Below are positions 10,916 through 20,700 of a stretch of 64,000 nucleotides of DNA, piece after piece (positions within the stretch are counted from its first letter, which is position 1; every line of letters begins with the position of its first letter). The notes under the pieces are model-generated. The model was not told where the DNA came from. It saw only the letters and a program-made list of their open reading frames with translations, and searched no databases. The translations under genes and the position numbers were made by a program. The stretch is taken from the NCBI RefSeq assembly GCF_020091585.1, contig NZ_CP083583.1, positions 248,001 through 312,000 on the forward strand, written 5' to 3'. Source of the stretch: Kovacikia minuta CCNUW1. GTDB lineage: Bacteria; Cyanobacteriota; Cyanobacteriia; Leptolyngbyales; Leptolyngbyaceae.

Positions 10916-11010
10916 TCAGTCTACCGTAGATTGGGTTGAAGCATGAAACCCAACGCCCGCATGGGTTACGCTCCGCCAACCCATCCTACAAATCTACAAA
11001 TCATTCAACT
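10916..11010. repeat. TTGGGTT palindromic spacer repeat
   Basis: The stretch from 10928 contains ATTGGGTTGAAGCATGAAACCCAA and then CATGGGTTACGC...AACCCATCCTACA, a common cyanobacterial intergenic repeat. A weaker relative is at 57524-57556. It stands directly after the HEPN-like gene and may act as a transcription end. Confidence 0.55.
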
Positions 11011-11012
11011 AC

Positions 11013-11116
11013 CAGTCTCAGAAACCGGGTTTCTTGCGAGAATCAATGCGTGAAATCCTTGATATTTGGTTTAGAAACCCGGTTTCTCTACCCTTGTTGA
11101 GAATGGTGCAAGATGT
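11013..11116. repeat. GGGTTTC-palindrome repeat, copy B (inverted)
   Basis: Reverse-complement copy of the element at 9932-10049, running from CAGTCTCAGAAACC to TGGTGCAAGATG. It lies upstream of the matrixin gene. The two copies thus bracket the HEPN-like gene as an inverted pair. Confidence 0.8.
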
Positions 11117-11257
11117 GCGTTAGTCCTCATTCATTTAAACAAATCCTGATGCAGTCTGAAATGTCATTCCTGACAGTATTGCAATCATAAATGCTACAGC
11201 AATGCATTGACTTTGATTGTAATTGAGCAATCATAAATTTAAGCAGGAGAAAACCAA

Positions 11258-13057
11258 ATGTCTCAACTCAGTGTTCTAAACCTGGAAACGACCCATTTAC
11301 AAACCAGCGCTTCAGGAAAATCTAGCTCAGAATTGTGGGGAGCAGACAATACCAGCTTATTAGCATCCTGGCAAAGTCATTCTGGAGCCTTCAATGTTAC
11401 TGACGCAAGTATCCTGGGGCTTCGCCGTTCTGGGTGTGCGTCTGCCAGCCTAGCGCATCAGTTTGAGGGCGCTTTAAGTGCAATGGATGCGTCGATCGCT
11501 GCAAATCTGGAACCCCGTAATTTTGTCGCAAGTGGAGAGCCGCATTCCCTATGGGTGAGCCAGGGAACCCCCATCACGATTACGTACAGCTACAGCAATT
11601 TGCTGAATGGGGAATTAAGGTTGGGAACACCTGTTTTGAGGAGTGCGATCGAGGAAGCTTTGAGATTATGGGCACGATATGTGCCGCTGAACTTTGTTGA
11701 AGTGGTTGATAGTGGTCCCCTACCGAATTCACCTCACTTCGATTATCCTGCACCAGGTCATGCCCATATTCGCATTGGGCACCACGCGATGGATGCAGAT
11801 TTGGCCCATGCTTTTATTCCACCTCGTAATGGTTATCTCAATGGTCTGGATGGGGATATTCATTTTGATGTGGATGCAAACTGGAGTGTGGTGCCGCCCC
11901 AAGGATTTGACTTTCTGCAAATTGCTGTACATGAAATCGGACACGCGATCGGGCTGGATCATGAATCTATGAATCCAGCAATTATGAACGCACCTTATAC
12001 CAGTCGTTATGCTGGACTGGGAACCTCCTTTCTGTTTCCAGACGATATTGATGCAATTCAGAGCATCTACGGCGCTGGCATCGGTTCAGTCGCGCCTCTG
12101 CTGGGTACAGCGACCATCCAACGCTGGGCAACTGGGCAGGGCGGGTTCTGGGATCGGCAACAGTGGTTAGCGGGAGATTTTAATGGGGATGGTCGCGATG
12201 ATCTGGCGAAAGCCTTCAATGACAATGGGTTAGCCAGTATTGATGTGCATCCTTCTACAGGTTCTAGCTTTGCCATCCAGCGGTGGGCAACCGGACAGGG
12301 CGGTTTCTGGGATACCCAACAGTGGCTGGTGGGTGATTTCAATGGGGATGGTCGCGATGATTTAGCGAAAGCTTTCAACGACAATGGGTTAGCCAGTATT
12401 GATGTCCATCTTTCCACAGGTTCCAGTTTTACCATCCAACGCTGGGCAACGGGGCAGGGAGGGTTCTGGGATACCCAACAGTGGCTGGTGGGTGATTTCA
12501 ATGGGGATGGTCGCGATGATTTAGCGAAAGCTTTCAACGACAATGGGTTAGCCAGTATTGATGTCCATCTTTCCACGGGTTCTGGTTTTACCATTCAACG
12601 CTGGGCAACGGGGCAGGGTGGGTTCTGGAATACACAACAGTGGTTAGCAGGTGATTTTAATGGGGATGGTCGTGACGATATAGCAAAAGCCTTCGATGAC
12701 TATGGTTTGACTAGTATTGACGTCCATCCTTCCACGGGTTCTAGTTTTGCCATTCAGCGCTGGGCAACGGGGCAGGGAGCGTTCTGGAATACCCAACGAT
12801 GGTTAGCAGGTGATTTTAATGGGGATGGTCGCGATGATATAGCAAAAGCTTTTAATGAATCTGGTCTAGCCACTATTGATGTGCATCCTTCCAGCGGTTT
12901 TAGCTTTGCCATCCAGCGGTGGGCGACGGGGCAGGGCAGATTCTGGAATACGCAGCAGTGGTTAGCGGGTGATTTTAATGGGGATGGTCGCAATGATCTG
13001 GCGAAAGCTTTTAATGAGTACGGTTTAGCCAGTATCGATGTGCATCGGGCTGGATGA
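11258..13057 (+). CDS. Matrixin-type zinc metalloprotease with six FG-GAP/VCBS-like repeats
   Basis: A 599-residue protein. The catalytic domain (about residues 90-275) carries the zinc-binding motif HEIGHAIGLDH and a following Met-turn (PAIMNAPY). From about residue 285 there are six tandem 54-residue repeats of the type IQRWATGQGGFWDTQQWL with a calcium-loop core DFNGDGRDD. DNA identity between neighbouring 162-bp units is very high. ATG 11258 follows AGCAGGAGAAAACC. No classical signal peptide is present, as in many type I-secreted or surface-associated cyanobacterial proteins. Probably an extracellular calcium-dependent protease. Confidence 0.88.
   Translation: MSQLSVLNLETTHLQTSASGKSSSELWGADNTSLLASWQSHSGAFNVTDASILGLRRSGCASASLAHQFEGALSAMDASIAANLEPRNFVASGEPHSLWVSQGTPITITYSYSNLLNGELRLGTPVLRSAIEEALRLWARYVPLNFVEVVDSGPLPNSPHFDYPAPGHAHIRIGHHAMDADLAHAFIPPRNGYLNGLDGDIHFDVDANWSVVPPQGFDFLQIAVHEIGHAIGLDHESMNPAIMNAPYTSRYAGLGTSFLFPDDIDAIQSIYGAGIGSVAPLLGTATIQRWATGQGGFWDRQQWLAGDFNGDGRDDLAKAFNDNGLASIDVHPSTGSSFAIQRWATGQGGFWDTQQWLVGDFNGDGRDDLAKAFNDNGLASIDVHLSTGSSFTIQRWATGQGGFWDTQQWLVGDFNGDGRDDLAKAFNDNGLASIDVHLSTGSGFTIQRWATGQGGFWNTQQWLAGDFNGDGRDDIAKAFDDYGLTSIDVHPSTGSSFAIQRWATGQGAFWNTQRWLAGDFNGDGRDDIAKAFNESGLATIDVHPSSGFSFAIQRWATGQGRFWNTQQWLAGDFNGDGRNDLAKAFNEYGLASIDVHRAG
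12112..13050 (+). repeat. Six 162-bp coding tandem repeats
   Basis: Six consecutive 162-bp units in the matrixin gene, beginning near each CGCTGGGC or CGGTGGGC. Units 2 and 3 are almost identical at the DNA level, pointing to recent amplification or gene conversion. Repeat number may differ between strains or be collapsed in assemblies. Confidence 0.85.
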
Positions 13058-13080
13058 CCCTGTTGGATGTATCCGCAGCT

Positions 13081-13402
13081 ATAGCAGGTGACAGGTGCTA
13101 GAGCATCGGTACAGTATTTCGAGAAACCGGGTTTCTGGTGAGGATATTCAGCGAAAATTGAGCATCTCACAGCAGAAACCCGGTTTCTGTACGGGCGTTC
13201 TATAGCAGGTGACAGGTGCTAGGTGTCAGGTGTCAGGGAAGAAATAGCCAGGGATAAAGGATTTCGGTGAAATGAGATGTCTCATATCTTGCACCATTCT
13301 CAACAAGGGTAGAGAAACCGGGTTTCTAAACCAAATATCAAGGGTTTCACGCATTGATTCTCGCAAGAAACCCGGTTTCTGAGACTGCTGCAAGATCTCA
13401 GA
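13081..13402. repeat. Repeat cluster, including GGGTTTC-palindrome copy C
   Basis: Three parts. At 13120-13190 two AGAAACC(C)GGGTTTCT palindromes face each other. At 13202-13245 lies TATAGCAGGTGACAGGTGCT followed by GGTGTCAGG units. At 13282-13402 is a full copy of the element described at 9932-10049, in the same orientation. No gene is seen in 13058-13475. Confidence 0.75.
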
Positions 13403-13475
13403 TGTCCTAATTTTCATGGCTATAGCTATAAGGGAATAGACCCTTTACAAAAAGCTGAATCCAGTCAATCGTGGT

Positions 13476-14336
13476 TCAAGATTTAAGCAGGGTGGTGGAT
13501 GTTGTGATTGCGGAATGGAGGAACGCCTCAACCTGCTGCCGTTGTATTTCGGCATGGTCATCCCCAGTTAAACGAGAGGCGGGGAGTACCGCCCCAACCC
13601 AATGGTGAGTATGCCAGAAACCCTCACCGTCAAGGGGCGGAAGGTTTGTGATGTCTGGATAGGGGTAGGGCGACACATACCAGTAGGGTTCGCTATAGCT
13701 CGGATCTCCCGGGGATAATCCTACCCCGATCGTGCGTGGTGTCCCATTTTTAATACCAGGAAGCATCATCAGTGCTGCCATATCAAAGTGATGGGGCCAG
13801 ATGCGGATGGCGGAAACCTCTTCATGGATGGCAATCCTGTCTTGAAGCAGCGAATAGGTATTGGCGTAGTAATCAACCAGTTCGCTCAATCCCCATTCCT
13901 GTCGCAGGTCAAATACAGCCCCGTGGGCAAGGGCATGATCGGGAAAGTCATTGGGTGGATAGTCTAAAAACACAATTTTGTTGGCGTCTGCTCCCAATTG
14001 AGCAACCTCCTGCTGAAGCCAGACCAACCCCTCTGCCATTGTTTTTCCAGCTAAAGGGCAGGATGCGATCGGTGTACTGTGTTTGTTCAACAGAATTATC
14101 GTCAGGCTGATGGGATCAAGCGCAACCTGAAACGGTTGGGGCGATCGGATCAGCGATCCCACAAATACTTCTAAATCTGGATTCCATGCCAAACTGGTGT
14201 GGCTATAGTCCGGTAGGGGTTCTGCTAATGCCGCGCCTGTTGCTGCAATCAACTGAATTGCATAGTGCAATTGTAATCTTGCTTCTAACAGTGCTGGGGG
14301 ATGGATTTTTTTAAGTGTGTGCCATGAATTGTTCAT
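13476..14336 (-). CDS. Conserved protein of unknown function
   Basis: A 286-residue soluble protein from ATG 14336, eight bases after the stop of the upstream DUF1622 gene, so probably co-transcribed with it. A longer frame exists upstream but would overlap that gene. The C-terminal half has characteristic motifs (WPHHFDMA, GVGLSPGDPSYSEPYWYVSP, GFWHTHHWVGAVL) that look like a conserved enzyme-like fold, with several His residues, but I cannot name the family. Its position at the end of an SDR/GMC oxidoreductase operon suggests a link to the same pathway. Confidence 0.7.
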   Translation of the reverse strand: MNNSWHTLKKIHPPALLEARLQLHYAIQLIAATGAALAEPLPDYSHTSLAWNPDLEVFVGSLIRSPQPFQVALDPISLTIILLNKHSTPIASCPLAGKTMAEGLVWLQQEVAQLGADANKIVFLDYPPNDFPDHALAHGAVFDLRQEWGLSELVDYYANTYSLLQDRIAIHEEVSAIRIWPHHFDMAALMMLPGIKNGTPRTIGVGLSPGDPSYSEPYWYVSPYPYPDITNLPPLDGEGFWHTHHWVGAVLPASRLTGDDHAEIQRQQVEAFLHSAITTSTTLLKS

Positions 14337-14344
14337 TGTTTGAA

Positions 14345-14791
14345 TCAATCTAATGATTGTTTGCAGGAGTCGGGGGGGGGCATGTCTTGCAACTCTCGTA
14401 CCTCTTTTTGCAGGAAGAAATTTAGAAATGTGCGGATGCCGGTGATGGCTGCCAGTTTCGCGATCGCTTCCCAACTGGGGGATACCGCTGTCCCGACAAT
14501 ATCTGCTGCTAACAAGAACTCCAGCGATAGTGCCAGTGATAGCCCCAATTCCAACCGGATCACCTGTTGGGTATGGTGGACTTTCCGTTGTCTCCAGTAA
14601 CGAAATAGCTTTTGCAAGGTGTAAATCAAAGAAATCGCGATGATCCCAATGGCAATAAATTCCAGCACGATTTTAAGAAACAGAGCAAATTCCTGGAGGA
14701 ATTCTTCTGCAAGGCGGGTAAATCTAGAAGAGGTGGTTGATTGTGCCGAATTTTCTAAGGCAATCTCCAGAAGACTGTAGGGAGCGATCAT
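14345..14791 (-). CDS. DUF1622 family membrane protein
   Basis: A 148-residue protein with two or three hydrophobic segments (FALFLKIVLEFIAIGIIAIS and around LSLALSLEFLLAADIVGTAV). The motif RLELGLSLALSLEFLLAADI and the later AAITGIRTFLNFFL are typical of DUF1622. It sits between the GMC oxidoreductase (13 bases upstream) and the unknown protein downstream, in an apparent four-gene minus-strand operon. The function of the family is unknown. Confidence 0.85.
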   Translation of the reverse strand: MIAPYSLLEIALENSAQSTTSSRFTRLAEEFLQEFALFLKIVLEFIAIGIIAISLIYTLQKLFRYWRQRKVHHTQQVIRLELGLSLALSLEFLLAADIVGTAVSPSWEAIAKLAAITGIRTFLNFFLQKEVRELQDMPPPDSCKQSLD

Positions 14792-14803
14792 AGGGTTAAC
14801 TGC

Positions 14804-16423
14804 TTACCTCATGCGGTCAATCAAATGATCCCCCACACGCAAGGCATTCGCAATAATGGTCAGGGTTGGATTGACCGCCCCACTGGAGCAAAAGAAACTC
14901 CCATCTGTGACGTAAAGGTTATCAATCTCATGGGTGCGGCAATTGAGATCCAGCACTGAAGTTGTGGGATCTTCGCCAAAGCGACAGGTGCCAACTTGAT
15001 GCCCGACTCCATCCAGCGGTAATCGACCGGTATAGGTTTGACCCCCATCCACAAAGTAAGAGCAGTTGGGCATAATTGCCTGACCACACTCAATCGATTT
15101 GAGAATTTCAATCCAGCGATGCTCCAGGCGATCGTAGGATTCTGAGTTATTTTCCGTGTAGTCCAGAATGATTTTGTCTCCATCAACCCGGATTCGATTG
15201 TTGGGATCGGGCAAATCTTCTACGGTTAGCCACCAATCGATCGAATGGGTTGCAACCTGTTCTGGTGTCAACGGTGCATAGGCGGCAGCATTACCTTCCA
15301 ATGCTTCTTTGCTAACCTTACCCAGGGTTTGAATTTGCCCCATAGGATATTCGTAACCCGCTTCACCCCAATAAAAATCGTTGATAGACAATGTTTTTTG
15401 AAATTTGGTTGGATTTGGCTTTTTGCTGACACCAATGATTGAACCTAAGACATGTTTCATGAAATTGCGTCCGACCAAATCTGAACCATTGGCTAATCCA
15501 CTGGGATGCTTGTCGTTCGCAGATTTCAGTAACAGAACTGAAGTGTTAACAGCCCCACAGGCGATCGCCACGATATCACCAGAGAAGTGTTGAATGTGCA
15601 TCTGACCAGATTCTGGATCGCGCACTTCTACCTCGACCTGGGAGATTTCCCTGCCAGAGGGAGTGGTGTGCAATTTCAACACTTTGGCTTCCGTGATCAA
15701 GGTGACATTCTCCTCTCCCATCACCGGACGCACCGCACTCACTTCCGCATCCGATTTTGCCTGCACCAGACAGGGAAAACCATCACAGGTATTGCAGCGA
15801 ATACACTGGCTGAGGTAGCGTTGGGCTTCGTTAAGGTGAATTCCCACAGGGGTGTGATAGGGATTTAACCCCTGCGATTTCAAAATTTGGGCAATTTCTT
15901 CAATTCGGGCTTCATGGCTAACGGCAGGATAGGGGAATTCTTCGCTGCGACAGGGTTCGGTTGGATCTTCTCCACTTTTTCCATGCACCTGGTACAACTT
16001 TTCTGCCTGCACATAATAGGGTTCAAAGTCTTTGTACTTGAGCGGCCATTCGGGTGAGATGCCATCTCTGTGTTGAAATTTTTCAAAGTCCTTTTCGCGT
16101 AACCGAAATAGGGCTGCACCATAGACTTTGGTGTTGCCACCCACAAAATAACTCATTCCCGGATGGAGTTCATTTCCGTCTCTGTCATACCAGATTTCAG
16201 AATTGTGGTAGCGATCGCTATTAAACACCGTTTTTACATCCCAGTTTTCCTTTTCCCTGGGTAGAAAGGGACCACGCTCCAGTACCAGAATCTTTTTACC
16301 ACTTTGGGCTAAACGATAGGTCAGGGTTCCTCCGCCTGCACCCGTACCAATAATGATGATGCTCGTAGTGATGATTGGTTGCCATTTTCTATTGCTCCTG
16401 GTAGTTCCAGAGCAGCCCCCCAT
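14804..16423 (-). CDS. GMC-family FAD-dependent oxidoreductase, doubtful 5' end
   Basis: About 530 residues with the FAD dinucleotide motif IIIIGTGAGGGTLTYRLA, a GMC-type segment SYFVGGNTKVYGAALFR, a Cys-rich patch CIRCNTCDGFPC, and the C-terminal FAD contact GAVNPTLTIIANALRVGDHL. Probably oxidises a sugar or other alcohol. The start is odd. ATG 16423 overlaps the SDR gene by 35 bases and lacks a ribosome site. ATG 16385, right after the SDR stop and with AGGAGC upstream, reads MATNHHYE and then needs one base (C at 16361) skipped to enter the FAD motif. The gene may therefore carry a 5' frameshift. Confidence 0.8.
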   Translation of the reverse strand: MGGCSGTTRSNRKWQPIITTSIIIIGTGAGGGTLTYRLAQSGKKILVLERGPFLPREKENWDVKTVFNSDRYHNSEIWYDRDGNELHPGMSYFVGGNTKVYGAALFRLREKDFEKFQHRDGISPEWPLKYKDFEPYYVQAEKLYQVHGKSGEDPTEPCRSEEFPYPAVSHEARIEEIAQILKSQGLNPYHTPVGIHLNEAQRYLSQCIRCNTCDGFPCLVQAKSDAEVSAVRPVMGEENVTLITEAKVLKLHTTPSGREISQVEVEVRDPESGQMHIQHFSGDIVAIACGAVNTSVLLLKSANDKHPSGLANGSDLVGRNFMKHVLGSIIGVSKKPNPTKFQKTLSINDFYWGEAGYEYPMGQIQTLGKVSKEALEGNAAAYAPLTPEQVATHSIDWWLTVEDLPDPNNRIRVDGDKIILDYTENNSESYDRLEHRWIEILKSIECGQAIMPNCSYFVDGGQTYTGRLPLDGVGHQVGTCRFGEDPTTSVLDLNCRTHEIDNLYVTDGSFFCSSGAVNPTLTIIANALRVGDHLIDRMR

Positions 16424-17186
16424 CGACAAAGAAGGTACTACCCGTGATGTAGTTTGCATCCTCGGATGCCAGAAATGCGACGAGGGAAGCCACGTCCTGG
16501 GGTTGTCCCAAGCGCCCCAGGGGAATGTTGTGGAGCAATGCCCCTAATTTCTCCGGATCATTCAATAGTTTTGTGTTAATCGGGGTTTCGATCGCTCCTG
16601 GGGCGACGTTGTTAATGGTGATACCCAGCGCGCCTAACTCGACTGCCAGATTGCGGGTAAACATCTTCATGCCACCCTTGCTAACGCAATAGGCTGTGAA
16701 ATTGGGAAATGGCAAATCCTCATGGACTGAGCTGATGTTGATGATCTTGCCCGGTCGTTTTGTTTCCAGTAAATGGCGCACAAAGGCTTGCGTCGCAAAG
16801 AAAACACCCTTTAGATTGACATTTAGAACGGCGTCATAATCGGCTTCGGTGACTTCCCAAAAAGGGGCATGTTTTTCAATTCCGGCATTGTTGACCAGGA
16901 TATCGAGCTTGCCGAAATGCCCAATGCTCTCAGCAATTAATTCGCGCACCATGTCCACGCTGCCCAAATCTGCCTGAATTGTGTATGCGTGGAAATTGGG
17001 GCACTCTGCCAGATAACATTTCCCCCCGATCGCCTTTACCTTTTCCAGGGTTTCCTCAGCCCCTTCTGGATGGGAACGGTAGTTAATCACCACGTTCGCG
17101 CCTTCCTTTGCCAACCGTAAAACAATTCCCTGTCCAATCCCCTGGCTACTGCCTGTAACCAAAGCAACCTTGCCTGCAAGTGTCAT
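16389..17186 (-). CDS. Short-chain dehydrogenase/reductase, glucose 1-dehydrogenase-like
   Basis: A 265-residue SDR. It has the cofactor motif TGSSQGIGQGIV near the N-terminus, NNAG at about residue 100, the catalytic Ser in NISSVHE and YxxxK in AYCVSK, and ends in GSTFFVDGG. ATG 17186 is preceded by AAGGAG at ideal spacing; a longer frame to 17234 has no such site. An insert of about 12 residues (YLAECPNFHAYT) lies before the conserved QADL. It is the first gene of the minus-strand operon with a GMC oxidoreductase, so the pair may act on the same sugar or polyol. Confidence 0.9.
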   Translation of the reverse strand: MTLAGKVALVTGSSQGIGQGIVLRLAKEGANVVINYRSHPEGAEETLEKVKAIGGKCYLAECPNFHAYTIQADLGSVDMVRELIAESIGHFGKLDILVNNAGIEKHAPFWEVTEADYDAVLNVNLKGVFFATQAFVRHLLETKRPGKIINISSVHEDLPFPNFTAYCVSKGGMKMFTRNLAVELGALGITINNVAPGAIETPINTKLLNDPEKLGALLHNIPLGRLGQPQDVASLVAFLASEDANYITGSTFFVDGGLLWNYQEQ

Positions 17187-17730
17187 GCGTATTCTCCTTA
17201 AAGTAGGGAAAATAGGGAGTCCGTCATGGGTCATTTGTCATTTGTTGTAAGGCCATTGCCGATGACCCATGATTCATCACCCATCACCCCTGATTGTGGC
17301 TGGCGGCTGCGATCGCAGAATGATGGACGGATAAGGAATTTAATCTGAAATCCTGATATTTCGGGGAGAAAACTTTTAGTTTGTGTTCAGCAAGTTTTCA
17401 TATTGCCACCCTCCCCTCAGGGCACTACCTCAAACTCTACCTTAAGGCGGGTGGAAGGCTATTCTGCGTAACCTACTGTTGACTCAAGCCGTTATCGCAG
17501 TCATGAATTTTACACGTTCTTACTGCCTCAGATTCGATTGGTTACTCACGGCAGCGTCCCAACCTGCCTCCAGAGAGATTTGCTGCCAGGTTGGGGGTTC
17601 TCTTCAAAACGGTTAATCGGTGGGAGGGTATATTTTGCCCTTACCAGTGGCACAGAAGCGGATTGAAGTGCAATCAATGGTACCTGCGGGAAGGCTCTAT
17701 TGAGGCAATATTTTCCCAAGGGAGAGATGA
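17187..17730. other. Intergenic region without recognised gene
   Basis: This 544-bp stretch separates the SDR operon (leftward) from the histidine kinase (rightward) and must hold both promoters. It contains GTCATTTGTCATTTGT and GATGACCCATGATTCATCACCCATCACC short repeats (about 17228-17290). I see no coding sequence or RNA gene. Confidence 0.5.
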
Positions 17731-20700
17731 ATGGCTGAAGCGATGCCTTGTGTGGGTTTAAACGATATCTTGATGGCTTCGGCGTTAAGCGAACGATCGC
17801 CTCGAACTCCAAACTGGCAAGCTGAGACTCAGGCTTTTTGCTTGCTGGCGCGGCAACTGGCGGAGCAACCGCAAACGATCCTCAAAACTTTGGTGACGGT
17901 GGCAAAGGATTTGTGTCAGGCGGGAACTGCTGGAGTTAGCTTACTGGAAGTAGCCCCCGATGGGGAAGAAGGTTTTCGTTGGGGAGCGATCGTCGGAGCT
18001 TTTGAAGCTTACGAGGGAGGGACAATACCAAGGCGCTTTAGCCCCTGTGGCATCTGTCTGGATCGTCAAGCCCCTCAACTGTATTCCTATCCTGAGCGGT
18101 ATTTCACCTACTTACAGAACTCAAGCCCACGGATTGTTGAGGGACTGGTCATTCCAGTCCAGGGCGCAACCGAACCGTTGGGAACAATCTGGATTCTTTC
18201 CCATGACGAAACAAGGCAGTTCGATCGCGAAGATGTGCGGATTCTATCCAGCCTCGCTGACTTTACCGCTGCGGCTCTCCAAAGTATGCATCTCCGCCAC
18301 AGGACAGAAGTTGCCTTGCAGCATGAGCAAGCTGCCTGTCTAGAAGCCGAAACGACCCGTCAAGCCCTGGATGAATCGGCGCAACGCGCGATCGAAATTT
18401 TGGAAAGTATTACCGACTCCTTCGTTTGTGTGGATCGGGACTGGCGGATTACTTATGTGAACCAGGAAGCTGCCCGGTTAGATGGTCTACAGCCAGCGGA
18501 AATTGTTGGGAAAACCAGCCAGGAAATGCAGCTTGCGGCGATCCAGGGCAATTCCCCCTACAAAGTCATCGCCACTGTTCTTGAGCAAACCCAGGGTAGA
18601 ATTGCCGCAGAACCGGAAACCACTCACTTTGAGGTATTCCATGAAGCCTTGCAGATGTGGCTAGAGATCCATGCCTACCTCTGCAAGGAGGGATTCAGCA
18701 TCTATTTTCGAGATATCACTGGGCGTAAACGGGACAAAGCCAAACGTCAGCAAGCGGAAGCTGCTCTGCACGAGAGTGAATCTCGCTTTCGGTTGATCGT
18801 CGAAAGTGTCAAGGATTATGCCATTTTCACACTTGACCTGAATGGCACCATCACCAGTTGGAATCCCGGAGCCGAGCGTTTGTTAGGCTACGAGGAAGGG
18901 GAAATAATGGGTTGTTCCGGTCTGATTATCTTTACACCAGAGGATCAAGCATCAGGTCAGGCCGAGCAAGAACTTCAAACCACTTTGACCCAGGGACGAG
19001 CCGAGGACAACCGCTGGCATGTCCGCAAAGATGGTAGTCGGTTCTTTGCCAGTGGGTTCATGATGCAACTGCACGATGAAGCGGGCAAGCTTCAGGGGTT
19101 GGTCAAGATTCTGCGAGATATAACCGCAGCCCATCAGGCAGCAGAGCGGGAGCAGTTTTTGTCTGGCGCAAGTGCGGTACTGGCTGGGACACTCGACTAC
19201 AAAATCACCCTATTTAACATTGCCCGGTTGGCAGTGCCCTTTCTAGCCGACTTTTGTTTTTTTGATATTCTTAACGATCGCCATCAGATTGAACGAGTGG
19301 CATGGCATCACGGTGATCCAAGCAAGCAAGCCTGGTTTGAGCAGTTACAACAATTTACCCCTCCTAAAGATCGCGAAAATCATCCCGTAACGGGTGTGTT
19401 GGCTACGGGCAAAGCCAATTTTGTTTCCCATGTGACGGAAGCATGGATGCAAACTGCCGCGCTCAGTCAAGATTATCTGCAATTCATGCAGGCGTGTCAG
19501 GTGCGATCGCTGATTACGGTGCCCCTGATTGCCCACGGGCGAACCCTGGGAGCCTTAACCCTGGGTTTAATTGCCAGTTCCAATCGGCACTACACGCCGA
19601 CCGACCTGGCAACGGCAGAAGAATTGGGTCATCGGGCAGCCCTGGCACTTGATAATGCCCAACTCTATCAGCAGGCACGAGAAGCCAACCGAATGAAGGA
19701 TGAGTTTTTAGCGGTGCTATCCCATGAGTTGCGATCGCCCCTCAACCCCATTCTAGGTTGGGTGTCGATGATTCGAAGGGGGAACTTGAACGCAAACCAA
19801 ACGGCAAAAGCCTGGGAGGCCATAGAACGCAACGCCAGGCTGCAAACCCAACTGGTTGAGGATTTGTTAGACATCTCCCGCATTCTCAATGGCAAACTCA
19901 GTTTTAATGCGGGGCAGGTCAATCTGGTGGCAACCGTTCAGGCTGCCGTTGAAGCAGTCCAGTTGGCAGCCCAGGCCAAATCGATGCAGATTGAGACCAT
20001 CCTCGACGCGCAGGCTCTTTATGTTTTAGGGGATGCAACCCGCTTACATCAGGTCGTCTGGAATCTCCTTTCTAACGCCATCAAGTTTACACCTGAGCGA
20101 GGACGAGTCGAAATTCGACTGGAACAGATGGATGGCTACGCGCAAATTACCGTGAGCGACACGGGCATTGGTATTTCCGCCAGCTTTTTACCCTGTGTGT
20201 TTGACTACTTTCGGCAGGCAGATGGCGCAACGACGCGCCAAGTTTGGAGGGCTGGGGCTAGGTTTGGCGATCGTCCGCCAGTTAGTTGAGGCGCATGGGG
20301 GCAGAGTGGAGGTAGACAGCCCCGGTGAAGACCAGGGAGCAACATTTACGGTCAGGCTGCCGCTCACCCTGGCTCAACCCCCTGCCCATCCAGACAGCCA
20401 ACCTTTAGAAAATGTCTTCAATCTACAGGGGACTCAAATTTTAGTGGTCGATAACGAGCAAGATGCGTTAGAGGTTGCCCGGTTTGTGCTAGAGCAGGCG
20501 GGAGCCAACGTCTTTCCAGCCCATTCCGCAGCCGAAGCCCTAACCTTGTTCTCGCAGGTGAAGCCAGATGTATTGCTGAGTGATATTGGGATACCAGATA
20601 TGGATGGCTATATATTCATGCAACAGGTTCGATCGCTCCCCCCAGAGCAAGGCTACGGTGTACACACAAGTCGATCGCTGATTCGTTTTCCGAAAACCTG

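Noticed and set aside
12067-12594. A 175-residue minus-strand frame made of repeats (WTSILANPLSLKAFAKSSRP)
   Set aside because: It is the antisense of the 162-bp matrixin repeats; its periodicity comes from the coding strand.
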